DNA of 8,343 nucleotides from Thermoplasmatota archaeon (GCA_030612095.1 JAUWOO010000080.1:1-8343), one strand, 5' to 3'. Counted from the stretch's first letter, positions 1 through 7,440 are shown. Notes: generated from the sequence alone by a model not told the origin. Program-made: numbers and translations.

Positions 1-2216
1 TAACCTTCAACACCATAATAGCGAATGCTATAACCAGTAATCTCTTGGATATCGCGGTAAAGCCAAGTAATTCCTTCATCATCTAATTCATTCACAAGAA
101 CTTCTGTTACGTCATGATAAACTGCATTCATTGGCCACTGCTGTCCAACAGGATATTGTTTACCGAGTTCCTCATCATATTCCTTTCCTATTGGTGCATC
201 ATAAGAAGGAGAACTCTCAGGATCTTCTATCCATCCCGTTATATTAGATGTGTCATTCTCACTCAAATATTTTTCTAACGCAAGTACAGCATCACCTGAA
301 AGTACACCACCGTTATCTCTAACATTTCCCTCCATCAGTCTCACTATCCAAACTGCAACTGCTTCTTCTTCACTAGTTGAAGTATGGAAATTAGCCGCAG
401 GAGGAATTCCATCCTGGAAGTTGTCAGCCACAGTAGGATGATCTCCAATAGCAGACTCATAGAAACCATAATCCCACCATGAAATGAAAGCAGGTCTTTC
501 CGCGAAGTCATCGATGTCAGTATCTTGCTCTTTTAGCCATGAAAAGGCATCTACCCAGTATCCTTCCTTGCCGTGTACTAACCCAAACGCCCCACTGGGG
601 AGATCGCCAAACACCGCTTCTTTTTCTGTAACCGGGGTCGCTGCATCAAAAGCAAGATATGCATTTGGAAATATGACTAAAAATGCAATAAAAAAAATCC
701 CAAAAATATGAAGGAATTTTACTCCTTTTCTAAGACCGTGAATTCCCCCACCAGCACTTCGTATATTTCTTAACATCTGCTTGTAGTCGATTTTATCTAC
801 AACAACCACAACTATCCAACCACCAAGTATGGCAATCACTGGAACAAGATCATTTAGAAAACGACCGGCAACACCGGTAAGCCACACTTGTACAAGAAAT
901 AATACGATTATGAAAAGATAATCTCTACGTCGACTACCTTTATAGTATCGATAAGCGAGGAATACAAATCCCATCCAACCAAGCCAATAAAGAGCGGGAC
1001 CAAACGACATCACAGTACGGCTAATCTCATAGGTACCTGCCTCTGCAATAGTCATAGACACTTTGTTGCCATATATCCCAGTACCGTATAGTATACCTGA
1101 GAGTTTCGAAAGAGGAGAAAACAATGGAATGCTTGAAGAAATATCTTTGATAAAATATAGGAAAACAAGCCCAATGCCACCAACGCAAAAGACTGAAGGT
1201 ATTGACAATGTCCACGGAAATCTTCGTCTATTGAAAATATAGGATATCATACCAAAAGCCACTACAGCCAGACATAAAAATAAAGGAATATCTGGCCTAA
1301 ATCCACTATATTTTGCCATGAGAACAGGCAATGAGATAGCATATCCTGAAATCAGAATGATTGAACTAGTTCTAGCCACGCGTGGTTCTATCTTGCTAGT
1401 GAACATATCCATCAACATTTGCACAATTGCGTAAATTGCAATTATAACATAGAGGTATTGAGCTTCTACCCACGTCATAGATAAGGAGGCAAGAGGGATA
1501 CCCCCAAGAAGAGCATATAATATTGATTTTGTTGAATCTTTTTCTTTGATACTTTTAATGAGAAACATGAATGTTAATGAGTATAATAGAAGGTTGAAAG
1601 AGTCATGGTCAAACAGTGAATACGCAGAACCGTGTCCTGAACCAAGATGGATAGGAATAAGAGCGATAAACAATGCCCCAATGAGTCCTGCTTTTTTATT
1701 AAAAAGTGTTTTCCCGATAAAATAAACAGGAAATATAAGTAGAGCACCGAAAAGTGCTGGTACGAACTGCATAGAATAACCAACTGCATCAACTTCATCC
1801 ATAAAGGGCGTTAGAACCCTGCTGAAACCTATAGCCATCATATTGAACAACGGAGCTCTCCCACCAGTCGTCCCAATCGGGTACTTAAGAAGAGGATCGT
1901 AATCGGAGTAAAATGGATAATGCCCTGCATTTTCCCCATGAAGCGTTTCGTCTACAAGCCTCATGTTATAGTAAGGGTCAGGACCAGACAGGTAGAACTT
2001 ATCAAGGCCTTCCCCATCATCGTTAATTGAAATTCCACTGGCGGCATTAAAATATGAGTTAAGAAGCAATACCAGAAGGAATATACCAACTAGCGATATT
2101 GCGACCGCCCAATTTTTTTTAATGCCCAGCGGCTTTTTTTCTATCTTTGTTTTTTGTACAATGTGTTTCGGTTCATCTATCGCAGGTCTACTCTTTCTCT
2201 GTACTCTTTTTCGCAT
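1..2216 (-). CDS. aglB: AglB/STT3-family oligosaccharyltransferase (dolichyl-phosphooligosaccharide-protein glycosyltransferase), 3' end outside window
   Basis: The reading frame is open for 738 codons from ATG 2216 to the window edge, so the C-terminus is missing. STT3/AglB enzymes move a lipid-linked glycan onto Asn in Asn-X-Ser/Thr on the outer membrane face. Seen in order: a basic 35-residue cytosolic N-tail; TM1 about 36-54; the first acidic motif GPDPYYNMR with D80; the second acidic motif FDHDSF with D203 and D205; the TIAE loop motif at 389-392; GRF with R452, likely the lipid-phosphate arginine; and about 13 hydrophobic helices ending near 522. The soluble domain follows with the diagnostic WWDYG at 580-584 (ISWWDYGFYES). 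All key residues expected in this part are present. The start has an AGGTGA ribosome-binding site four bases upstream and a TATA box. prs lies upstream on the same strand, and a sequon-rich membrane protein is encoded just beyond it. The family call is very secure. Confidence 0.95.
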   Translation of the reverse strand, partial: MRKRVQRKSRPAIDEPKHIVQKTKIEKKPLGIKKNWAVAISLVGIFLLVLLLNSYFNAASGISINDDGEGLDKFYLSGPDPYYNMRLVDETLHGENAGHYPFYSDYDPLLKYPIGTTGGRAPLFNMMAIGFSRVLTPFMDEVDAVGYSMQFVPALFGALLIFPVYFIGKTLFNKKAGLIGALFIALIPIHLGSGHGSAYSLFDHDSFNLLLYSLTFMFLIKSIKEKDSTKSILYALLGGIPLASLSMTWVEAQYLYVIIAIYAIVQMLMDMFTSKIEPRVARTSSIILISGYAISLPVLMAKYSGFRPDIPLFLCLAVVAFGMISYIFNRRRFPWTLSIPSVFCVGGIGLVFLYFIKDISSSIPLFSPLSKLSGILYGTGIYGNKVSMTIAEAGTYEISRTVMSFGPALYWLGWMGFVFLAYRYYKGSRRRDYLFIIVLFLVQVWLTGVAGRFLNDLVPVIAILGGWIVVVVVDKIDYKQMLRNIRSAGGGIHGLRKGVKFLHIFGIFFIAFLVIFPNAYLAFDAATPVTEKEAVFGDLPSGAFGLVHGKEGYWVDAFSWLKEQDTDIDDFAERPAFISWWDYGFYESAIGDHPTVADNFQDGIPPAANFHTSTSEEEAVAVWIVRLMEGNVRDNGGVLSGDAVLALEKYLSENDTSNITGWIEDPESSPSYDAPIGKEYDEELGKQYPVGQQWPMNAVYHDVTEVLVNELDDEGITWLYRDIQEITGYSIRYYGVEG

Positions 2217-2220
2217 TGTT

Positions 2221-2226
2221 TCACCT
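2221..2226 (-). promoter_or_regulatory. Ribosome-binding site of aglB
   Basis: On the minus strand AGGTGA is followed by AACA and the ATG at 2216. This matches the archaeal anti-Shine-Dalgarno end (GGTGA core) at a short four-base spacing, and it fixes the aglB start. Confidence 0.75.
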
Positions 2227-2256
2227 AGGTATAAATCACTCTCGTAAATCTATAGT

Positions 2257-2267
2257 ATTATAAATAA
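2257..2267 (-). promoter_or_regulatory. TATA box / BRE of aglB
   Basis: Minus-strand TTATTTATAAT is preceded by the purine-rich GATAAG, a good archaeal BRE-TATA arrangement. Initiation about 25 bases downstream would fall near 2236 and give a leader of roughly 20 bases containing the AGGTGA site. It lies in the 67-base gap after prs, so aglB can be transcribed independently of prs. Confidence 0.6.
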
Positions 2268-2283
2268 CTTATCTACCCCCAAT

Positions 2284-3147
2284 CTAAACACGTTTGGATA
2301 GTAATAACTGCAAAATACATGGCGAAATTTTGACTTTGCTAAACTCACTTACTATAGTATCCGTAGATATAATTTCATCGCATCCTGCCGAAACAAGTTT
2401 TTTTACAGCTCCCCCGGCAAACAATCCATGGGTGCATGCCACAAAGATTTTTTTTGCCCCATGCTTTTTAAGTTCCGCTATAGATTTAGCCATTGTTCCA
2501 CCAGTAGAAATGATATCGTCGATTATTGCAACGTTTTTATCCTGAGCATTGAGGTTCTTTGGTTTTATCTCTACTGTTGTACCATCAATACGAGTCTTCT
2601 CCATGTAGTCAAAATCACACCCTATGATAGTCGATGCTTGCTTAGCCCTATCTAATGCCCCTTTGTCTGGAGCGAGTACCAGATCAATATCCTTTTTCTT
2701 AAGGAACTTTGCCAATTCTGGGATGGCAGAACAGCTAAATGCAGGGATAGAAAAAAAATCAAGTATATGTTCCTTATGTGGGTCAATCGTAATCACTTCA
2801 TCAGCATTTAAACTGATAAGAGCCGCAATTGCTTTTGCACTTATAGGTTCTCCTTTCTCAAATTTTTTATCCTGCCTACTGTATCCAAAATAGGGGACAA
2901 TAACTGTAATCTTTTTGGCACCTGCTTCTTTTACCGCATCCTGCAACAGAAATAGTTCCACAATATTTGGATCAGGATATGTAGTTTGTATGATTATTAC
3001 ATCTTCCCCTGCGATATCATCTAAAATGCGTATGTATAACTCACCATCTGGGAAACGCTTAGAAATTAACCTAGCTAGAGGGATTTGTTGCTTTTTGGAT
3101 AAATCTTCTGCAGTTGCTTTAGATGCCGTTCCACCAATAACATACAT
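2284..3147 (-). CDS. prs: Ribose-phosphate pyrophosphokinase (PRPP synthetase), archaeal type
   Basis: Makes 5-phosphoribosyl-1-diphosphate from ribose 5-phosphate and ATP in the cytosol, feeding purine, pyrimidine, histidine and tryptophan synthesis. From ATG 3147 the protein has 287 residues, typical of archaeal Prs and shorter than bacterial enzymes (about 315). Visible motifs: FPDGE near 32-36; the ATP-binding stretch PYFGYSRQDK near 85-94; the metal/ATP segment ITIDPHKEHILDFF near 119-132; the KTR flexible-loop catalytic pair near 184-186; and the PRPP loop IIDDIISTGGT near 208-218. ATG 3147 is chosen because MYVIGGTASK resembles the usual family N-terminus. An in-frame ATG at 3159 would add only MCYT, and neither start has a clear Shine-Dalgarno site. 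It shares a short divergent intergenic region with the plus-strand gene at 3247. Function is secure; the start is less so. Confidence 0.95.
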   Translation of the reverse strand: MYVIGGTASKATAEDLSKKQQIPLARLISKRFPDGELYIRILDDIAGEDVIIIQTTYPDPNIVELFLLQDAVKEAGAKKITVIVPYFGYSRQDKKFEKGEPISAKAIAALISLNADEVITIDPHKEHILDFFSIPAFSCSAIPELAKFLKKKDIDLVLAPDKGALDRAKQASTIIGCDFDYMEKTRIDGTTVEIKPKNLNAQDKNVAIIDDIISTGGTMAKSIAELKKHGAKKIFVACTHGLFAGGAVKKLVSAGCDEIISTDTIVSEFSKVKISPCILQLLLSKRV

Positions 3148-3199
3148 AGTATAACACATCTGAAATTGTAAATGTGCTTTTAGTGATTTCGTAAGAAAG

Positions 3200-3208
3200 T
3201 TTTTATAA
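3200..3208. promoter_or_regulatory. TATA box in the divergent prs / 722-aa protein intergenic region
   Basis: TTTTTATAA on the plus strand is preceded by the purine-rich AGAAAG, a reasonable BRE. Initiation near 3230 would give a nearly leaderless transcript for the gene starting at 3238 or 3247. On the minus strand the same bases read TTATAAAA, placing prs initiation near 3178. It is the only clear box in the gap, so it may serve both genes. The BRE match is much better for the plus direction. Confidence 0.5.
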
Positions 3209-3246
3209 TGTCATATGTTTAGTTTGTCAGGCCGGATGTGGATGCA

Positions 3247-5415
3247 ATGCGTTTATGTAAGATACTAGATATAATATTAGTTATACTACTCTTATCTTCA
3301 TTTCTATTAGTTAACGTAGCAATTGCAGAAGATGAAATAGAAAACAAGGTGAATGCAAGCATCGATATTGAATTTGTAACTGGAACAAATCTAAATGTTG
3401 ACATTGCTATGGATGTCTACCAATTGACTACGGATAAAACATATGACGCTGCAGGAATTAAAAGTGCATCTGAGCAAGAGCTAGGTGCTTTCAGACTTAA
3501 ACTTTATCTGATGTTAGAAGAACAATTAGAAGGAATTTTTGCAAATGCCAATATTTTGAATTTCACAATGCCTACCTTTGATGGAGACAAATTTAATGAA
3601 GATTTTAATGTGGAACTAACCTCTTCTTTCTTTAACTTAAATGAATCAGTCAATTCTGAAAATTTCATAAACGGCGTGCTGGACATAGGTGCAATAGTAA
3701 ATTACACTTTTAATCTTCAAACAGAACAAGGATGGAACAATACATATACAATCATACTACCTGAACCCATAGGATACAAACGAACGACGGGATCTGTAGA
3801 AAACAACAGAATACAGTGGGAAGTAAAAAATGGAGATGGAAAACACCCCAGTAAATTAGCAGAGATATCGATAAAACTGGAAGACCCAACAACACCCAGA
3901 TTAGAAACAGAAGACATCCAGCTAGAATTTGTTTTGGATAGTAGAGACGAAAAACAAACAATCTTAACAACAAATATTTTGGTCAAGAGCATAGATATTG
4001 GAGATTATGACATCATACCAGATTTCATTACTGATCTGGAAGTTGCACCTTCGGACGGTTTTAGGTTGTTTGTATATAACGGTCTTAGTTCATGGGAGAA
4101 TCTTTATGATAAAACAATAAAAACCATTGAAGAAAAAGCAATATCAAAAATTGAAAACTCCTCGTTCAATCAAACGCTTGACACAACATTTAGATGGGAT
4201 AACGGCACTACTACAGCTTGCTTGACACCATACGAAACGACAAATATGGATAGTAACCCACCCATAAGAGCAATAAGCACAGATAGTGATGTAAACTTGC
4301 AGATATGTAATATCTCCAGTAGATCACTGTTTGGGCTTGTGAATGCTGGTGCACAGGCAAACATCTCTGCCAATGATGTTAATTTTGGTGGCAATCTTGA
4401 CAACATTGGCTACCGGTTTAATGGTACACTGCATCTACCGGACAATCTATATCTAAATGGGAAAAACGCATATAACTGGAATCAGAGTAATCCCATTTCC
4501 GGTAAGTTTGAATCAGATATTGCTACTAGTTATTCCAATGAGAAGATAGATACTCTTGTGGAAATTGAAGTGAGCAGCACAGATCTGAACTTACTTAGTT
4601 TTTTTACCGGCGGAACTGAGATGAATCTTGGCTTGTTCTTGCAGGAAACTCGAAAGTATGGTGTGACAGTCGTACCGGATGAATTTAGCCTGCCAGAAAA
4701 AATATCTCTAGATTATTTGAACGCAGATGCTTTTAGATTATGCGTGGAAGAAAAAGTGTTTGGTGAAGATGATACGGCCATTTTTTTAAATGGCGAAAAA
4801 CAACTTTTTGAAAGTAGGTTAATGAATATATTGAAGTTGCCAGAAATTGATGGATATGTTGACATAGATGCTTTTGACGAATCTTTAGATTGGGAGGGGG
4901 ATATCGCAAATATGGATGCGCTTATGCCTGTTGAAGTTGTCTCATATGCCCACAATTCCTATCCCGTCTCATTTGACATTTCTTTTTTGCCTCCAAAATT
5001 TGAAATATCCTATCAAAGTTTTAACTTTACTGGAATTCAAAGTCAAAATGTTACATATAAAATGATTTTTCCACATGGTACAACTGTGGTGGTGAACGAC
5101 ACCCTAGAAAAAGCAGTGGTAAAAAAAACCGATGATGGAAGAGAATATATTGAGATTACATTCGGCACTTCGGAGTTTGGCCTCATGGACACTGTTTCGT
5201 GCAAGATTGCCCCATCTGCTCTTTTTATTGTGGGGCTTTTTATTCCATGCATAATAAGTTTGATAATAACAATTATCTTGGTCGTGGTCATCTATATAAT
5301 TAGGAAGAAAAGGAAGAGAAAGAGGGGTATGATCACTGATGAAGATGGCAAGAGTTTTGACGGCTACAACGGCCGAGATTACTATGTACCCCCGCCTCCA
5401 TCATCCAAAAGATAG
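3247..5415 (+). CDS. Unrecognised secreted, heavily N-glycosylation-site-rich type I membrane protein
   Basis: I do not recognise this family. From ATG 3247 it has 722 residues: a signal peptide (MRLCK, a hydrophobic core about 5-22, cleavage likely after VAIA near 27), an ectodomain of about 625 residues rich in beta-type segments, one TM helix (about 656-685), a stop-transfer cluster RKKRKRKR, and a tail of about 30 residues ending PPPPSSKR. Fifteen Asn-X-Ser/Thr sites occur at about 36, 105, 132, 152, 164, 304, 308, 319, 355, 372, 392, 412, 593, 601 and 617, with none inside the membrane or tail. Four ectodomain cysteines (about 325, 354, 499, 652) could pair. The product should be N-in the secretory route with its bulk outside the cell, a likely AglB substrate. 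An in-frame GTG at 3238 would add three residues; ATG is preferred for a cleaner signal peptide. The transcript is probably nearly leaderless. It converges on the reductase gene 15 bases away. Confidence 0.85.
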   Translation: MRLCKILDIILVILLLSSFLLVNVAIAEDEIENKVNASIDIEFVTGTNLNVDIAMDVYQLTTDKTYDAAGIKSASEQELGAFRLKLYLMLEEQLEGIFANANILNFTMPTFDGDKFNEDFNVELTSSFFNLNESVNSENFINGVLDIGAIVNYTFNLQTEQGWNNTYTIILPEPIGYKRTTGSVENNRIQWEVKNGDGKHPSKLAEISIKLEDPTTPRLETEDIQLEFVLDSRDEKQTILTTNILVKSIDIGDYDIIPDFITDLEVAPSDGFRLFVYNGLSSWENLYDKTIKTIEEKAISKIENSSFNQTLDTTFRWDNGTTTACLTPYETTNMDSNPPIRAISTDSDVNLQICNISSRSLFGLVNAGAQANISANDVNFGGNLDNIGYRFNGTLHLPDNLYLNGKNAYNWNQSNPISGKFESDIATSYSNEKIDTLVEIEVSSTDLNLLSFFTGGTEMNLGLFLQETRKYGVTVVPDEFSLPEKISLDYLNADAFRLCVEEKVFGEDDTAIFLNGEKQLFESRLMNILKLPEIDGYVDIDAFDESLDWEGDIANMDALMPVEVVSYAHNSYPVSFDISFLPPKFEISYQSFNFTGIQSQNVTYKMIFPHGTTVVVNDTLEKAVVKKTDDGREYIEITFGTSEFGLMDTVSCKIAPSALFIVGLFIPCIISLIITIILVVVIYIIRKKRKRKRGMITDEDGKSFDGYNGRDYYVPPPPSSKR

Positions 5416-5430
5416 TAACACACATGCCGT

Positions 5431-6621
5431 TTATTTCTTGATTATACTTGGCAGTAATCTTATGAGGGAAGGAGTTTGTTTCAGCAGAGGTTTTACCAGT
5501 TTTGAAGGGTAATCTATATCTCCATGCTTTGATATGATTTCGGTAATTTTTTGTTTTTGAAATTTTTCTATATATTTATCCATTTGTCGGTCGGTTAAGC
5601 TCTTAAAAAGCTTCCTGAATTTCATTCCAAGATACAGCTCCCTTCCAATATCCGTTGACCATAACTTATGATATTTTTTTAGAAATTGCGGAGTAAAATT
5701 ATTTTTTTGTAATGCTTCTATGGCCACAGATGAACAGTAACTGCCGCAAAGCAATCCTGCATATAAGCCACCCCCAGAGGTTGGTTTTACCTGTGCGGCA
5801 GCATCACCAACAAGCATCACATTCGAAGTGTGCGTCTTTTTCAGGACGCCAAGTGGAATACTACCCCCTATTTTCTTAGTTATCTTTACATTTTCCAGAT
5901 ATGGAGAAGAATACTTATTTTTAAAAAGATTTGAAAAGTAATGAGAAGGTGACTTCGTGGACTCTGGACCTATACACAATCCGGTTCTTGCTTCTGTCCC
6001 ATGTTCATTAGTTGGTATAATCCAGGCAAAAAAACCTGGTGCTATGTTTTCTCCAACGAAGATTTCCACAAAATCGGGATCCAGTTCAGTATCTGCTATT
6101 TCTGCCCCGATTCCCCTCAGAATTTCTGTTGGTTGAGACATGGAAAACCGGTCCCTGATTTTTGAGTATGGCCCATCTGCACCAATTAAAAGCTTACATT
6201 TGACATCGTTATTTTGTGATGTTTTTAGTTCAATTTGTCCTTCATGCATTTGGGCTGATACTACTTTATTTTCTAAAAAAATTTCGGCACCTTTCCCAAT
6301 TGAACTTTTTATGATTTCCCGGTCAAATATCGGACGATCTATGACAAGAGCATGCACCCTATCTCCACCAATGGTTAATTTATGCCCTGAGGGGGAATGG
6401 ATATGTGCTCCTTTGATCTTGTTTTGCACGACAAGATTTTTTGAGATGCCAAGAAAGTCAAAAACTCTTGAAGTGACTAGCCCTGCACATTTGAGAGGTT
6501 CGCCTATCTGCTTATTCTGCTCGAATATCGCTACCTCAAATCCCCTTGTTGCTATTTCTCCTGCTACATACCCTCCAATGGGTCCTCCACCAATTACGGC
6601 CGCATCATAATATCTTTGCAT
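5431..6621 (-). CDS. Geranylgeranyl reductase family FAD-dependent oxidoreductase (probable digeranylgeranylglycerophospholipid reductase)
   Basis: Members of this family reduce the double bonds of geranylgeranyl chains to give saturated archaeal ether lipids, and some act on polyprenyl (dolichol-type) carriers. The 396-residue length is normal. Visible features: the N-terminal FAD dinucleotide-binding motif AVIGGGPIGG at about 8-17; the acidic ribose-binding residue in FEQ near 34; the family signature GEPLKCAGLVTSR at 40-52 with C45; LIGADGPYSKIR at 145-156; the substrate-pocket segment PGFFAWIIP at 195-203, a variant of the usual Y-x-W-x-F-P; and the second FAD motif VGDAAAQVKPTSGGG at 271-285. 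No TM helix is evident, so it is probably a peripheral membrane enzyme. The ATG at 6621 has a weak AGGT upstream, and a TATA-like box at 6647-6654 would allow a very short leader. Family is secure; the exact substrate (lipid or glycan carrier) is not shown by the sequence. Confidence 0.93.
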   Translation of the reverse strand: MQRYYDAAVIGGGPIGGYVAGEIATRGFEVAIFEQNKQIGEPLKCAGLVTSRVFDFLGISKNLVVQNKIKGAHIHSPSGHKLTIGGDRVHALVIDRPIFDREIIKSSIGKGAEIFLENKVVSAQMHEGQIELKTSQNNDVKCKLLIGADGPYSKIRDRFSMSQPTEILRGIGAEIADTELDPDFVEIFVGENIAPGFFAWIIPTNEHGTEARTGLCIGPESTKSPSHYFSNLFKNKYSSPYLENVKITKKIGGSIPLGVLKKTHTSNVMLVGDAAAQVKPTSGGGLYAGLLCGSYCSSVAIEALQKNNFTPQFLKKYHKLWSTDIGRELYLGMKFRKLFKSLTDRQMDKYIEKFQKQKITEIISKHGDIDYPSKLVKPLLKQTPSLIRLLPSIIKK

Positions 6622-6646
6622 ATTCTTTACCTGAATATCTCCAAAG

Positions 6647-6654
6647 ATTTATAA
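6647..6654. promoter_or_regulatory. TATA box in the divergent reductase / 113-aa protein intergenic region
   Basis: Plus-strand ATTTATAA preceded by CAAAG is a good BRE-TATA match. It would start transcription near 6677, leaving a leader of about 35 bases with a GAGGGG site before ATG 6712. The same bases read TTATAAAT on the minus strand, which would place reductase initiation near 6625, almost at its ATG. No other convincing box is seen in the 90-base gap. Confidence 0.5.
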
Positions 6655-6694
6655 CAGAATCGCAGATACTGTGGCTGTGAAGTCAACAAGTTCC

Positions 6695-6700
6695 GAGGGG
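6695..6700 (+). promoter_or_regulatory. Candidate ribosome-binding site for the 113-aa protein
   Basis: GAGGGG lies 11 bases before ATG 6712, slightly far but usable. It favours ATG 6712 over the in-frame ATG at 6754, whose nearest purine run (GGGAGGG) lies within the coding frame and about 14 bases away. Confidence 0.4.
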
Positions 6701-6711
6701 TTTTATTCGTC

Positions 6712-7053
6712 ATGACTGTGCCAGAAAGTACGGGAGGGATATTCTTTTTCTCCATGAAAAAACGTAAGAAAAATGATGAGGCTGTGGATGAAGAGTTCGA
6801 TGGGGATAATTTACTGTGTCGCTTTGTCTTGGATGGTTTTGGAGAAAAAATTGGAGAAAGTGTAGCAATAGATGATGATATTATCATCATAAAAGCAGGA
6901 AGTAAATATCTTGGTGTTCCTCTTAAACACATCGAGGAAGAAGAGAAAACGCTGCTGGTAAAAGGGCTGGTAGATCAAAGCAAGGCTGAAGAGATGGGCG
7001 AGAATTGGCGTCGAAAATCATTTGATGACGTCGACCTCAGTAAAGGGGAATAA
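6712..7053 (+). CDS. Small conserved archaeal beta-rich protein (resembles DUF5749/PRC-barrel-like family)
   Basis: A 113-residue soluble, acidic protein with no signal peptide or TM helix. After a basic start (KKRKK at 16-20) comes a likely small beta-barrel at about 33-90: FVLDGFGEKIGESVAIDDD, then IIIIKAGSKYLGVPLKHIEE, then LLVKGLVDQSKAEEMGENW. The pattern of turn, 'gesva', 'iiik', 'vPlkhie' and 'lvkglvd...A..lG..W' recalls a short conserved archaeal protein group annotated as DUF5749. I base that on memory of the pattern, not a search. Function is unknown. The in-frame ATG at 6754 would remove 14 residues and remains possible. pth2 begins two bases after its stop, with pth2's ribosome-binding site inside this gene, so the two are surely co-transcribed. 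This suggests, but does not prove, a link to translation or RNA metabolism. Confidence 0.8.
   Translation: MTVPESTGGIFFFSMKKRKKNDEAVDEEFDGDNLLCRFVLDGFGEKIGESVAIDDDIIIIKAGSKYLGVPLKHIEEEEKTLLVKGLVDQSKAEEMGENWRRKSFDDVDLSKGE
7044..7049 (+). promoter_or_regulatory. Ribosome-binding site of pth2
   Basis: AGGGGA lies in the last codons of the upstream gene, five bases before ATG 7055. It decides the pth2 start: the frame stays open upstream to TTG 7022 and ATG 7025, but those starts would overlap the previous gene and add residues not seen in the family. Confidence 0.65.
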
Positions 7054-7054
7054 G

Positions 7055-7414
7055 ATGGATTTTGAATATAAGATGGTGATTGTTACTCGTACGGATTTAA
7101 ATCTTTCTCCAGGTAAACTTGCTGCCCAGGTTGCCCACGCGGCTGTTGCATGTGCATTAAATACCAAGAAAGCTAAACCAAAATGGTTCAAAAAATGGAT
7201 GGATGATGGTGGGAAAAAAGCTGTTGTAAAGGTTGAAAGTGTTGACGATTTTCATTCCCTTAGCAGAAAAGCCAAGCGTCTTGATATTGTATCATATATT
7301 GTAACCGATGCAGGACATACTGAGATACCTGCTGGAACGGAAACCGTGCTTGGCATTGGTCCAGCACCCAGTAATATTATAGACCAAGTAACTGGGGATT
7401 TGCCTTTGCTTTGA
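7055..7414 (+). CDS. pth2: Peptidyl-tRNA hydrolase, Pth2 (archaeal/eukaryotic type)
   Basis: Releases tRNA from peptidyl-tRNAs dropped by the ribosome, by cleaving the ester bond in the cytosol. It is unrelated in fold to bacterial Pth. The 119-residue length from ATG 7055 is standard. Seen motifs: MVIVTRTDLNLSPGKLAAQ near 7-25, with the conserved K in GK and the following QVAHAAV; the central KVESVDDFHSL and KAKRLDIVSYIVTDAGHTEI segment near 57-91, with the conserved D in TDAG; and the C-terminal signature GTETVLGIGPAPSNIIDQV ending GDLPLL. All expected conserved positions appear intact. It follows the 113-residue protein gene by one base in a two-gene operon. Assignment is secure. Confidence 0.97.
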   Translation: MDFEYKMVIVTRTDLNLSPGKLAAQVAHAAVACALNTKKAKPKWFKKWMDDGGKKAVVKVESVDDFHSLSRKAKRLDIVSYIVTDAGHTEIPAGTETVLGIGPAPSNIIDQVTGDLPLL

Positions 7415-7426
7415 AATATTTATATC
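7414..7426 (+). promoter_or_regulatory. TATA-like promoter with no obvious downstream gene
   Basis: AAATATTTATATC begins at the last base of the pth2 stop codon and is as good a BRE-TATA match as those before the real genes. Initiation would fall near 7447. Nothing longer than a 22-codon frame (7486-7554) follows on the plus strand before the convergent PGF-CTERM gene. It may drive a small or antisense RNA, may be left from a lost gene, or may be chance in AT-rich DNA. Confidence 0.3.
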
Positions 7427-7440
7427 CTTGACTTTAACTT

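Noticed and set aside
250..711. Open plus-strand frames opposite the aglB soluble domain
   Set aside because: The minus strand is continuously open here and encodes the WWDYG region; the plus frames are low-complexity Ser/Pro/Thr shadows.
3232..3241. CCGGATGTGG resembles ACGGATGTGG at 8206-8215 near the mobile-element junction, suggesting a second element end
   Set aside because: The shared core is only nine bases, has no flanking similarity and is not linked to another element gene, so chance is the simpler explanation.
6140..6610. 156-codon plus-strand frame opposite the reductase gene
   Set aside because: The minus frame encodes intact FAD-binding motifs; the plus frame has no family pattern and no promoter or ribosome-binding site.
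7022..7054. Upstream TTG/ATG starts extending pth2
   Set aside because: They overlap the preceding gene, add residues absent from the family, and ATG 7055 has its own AGGGGA site at normal spacing.
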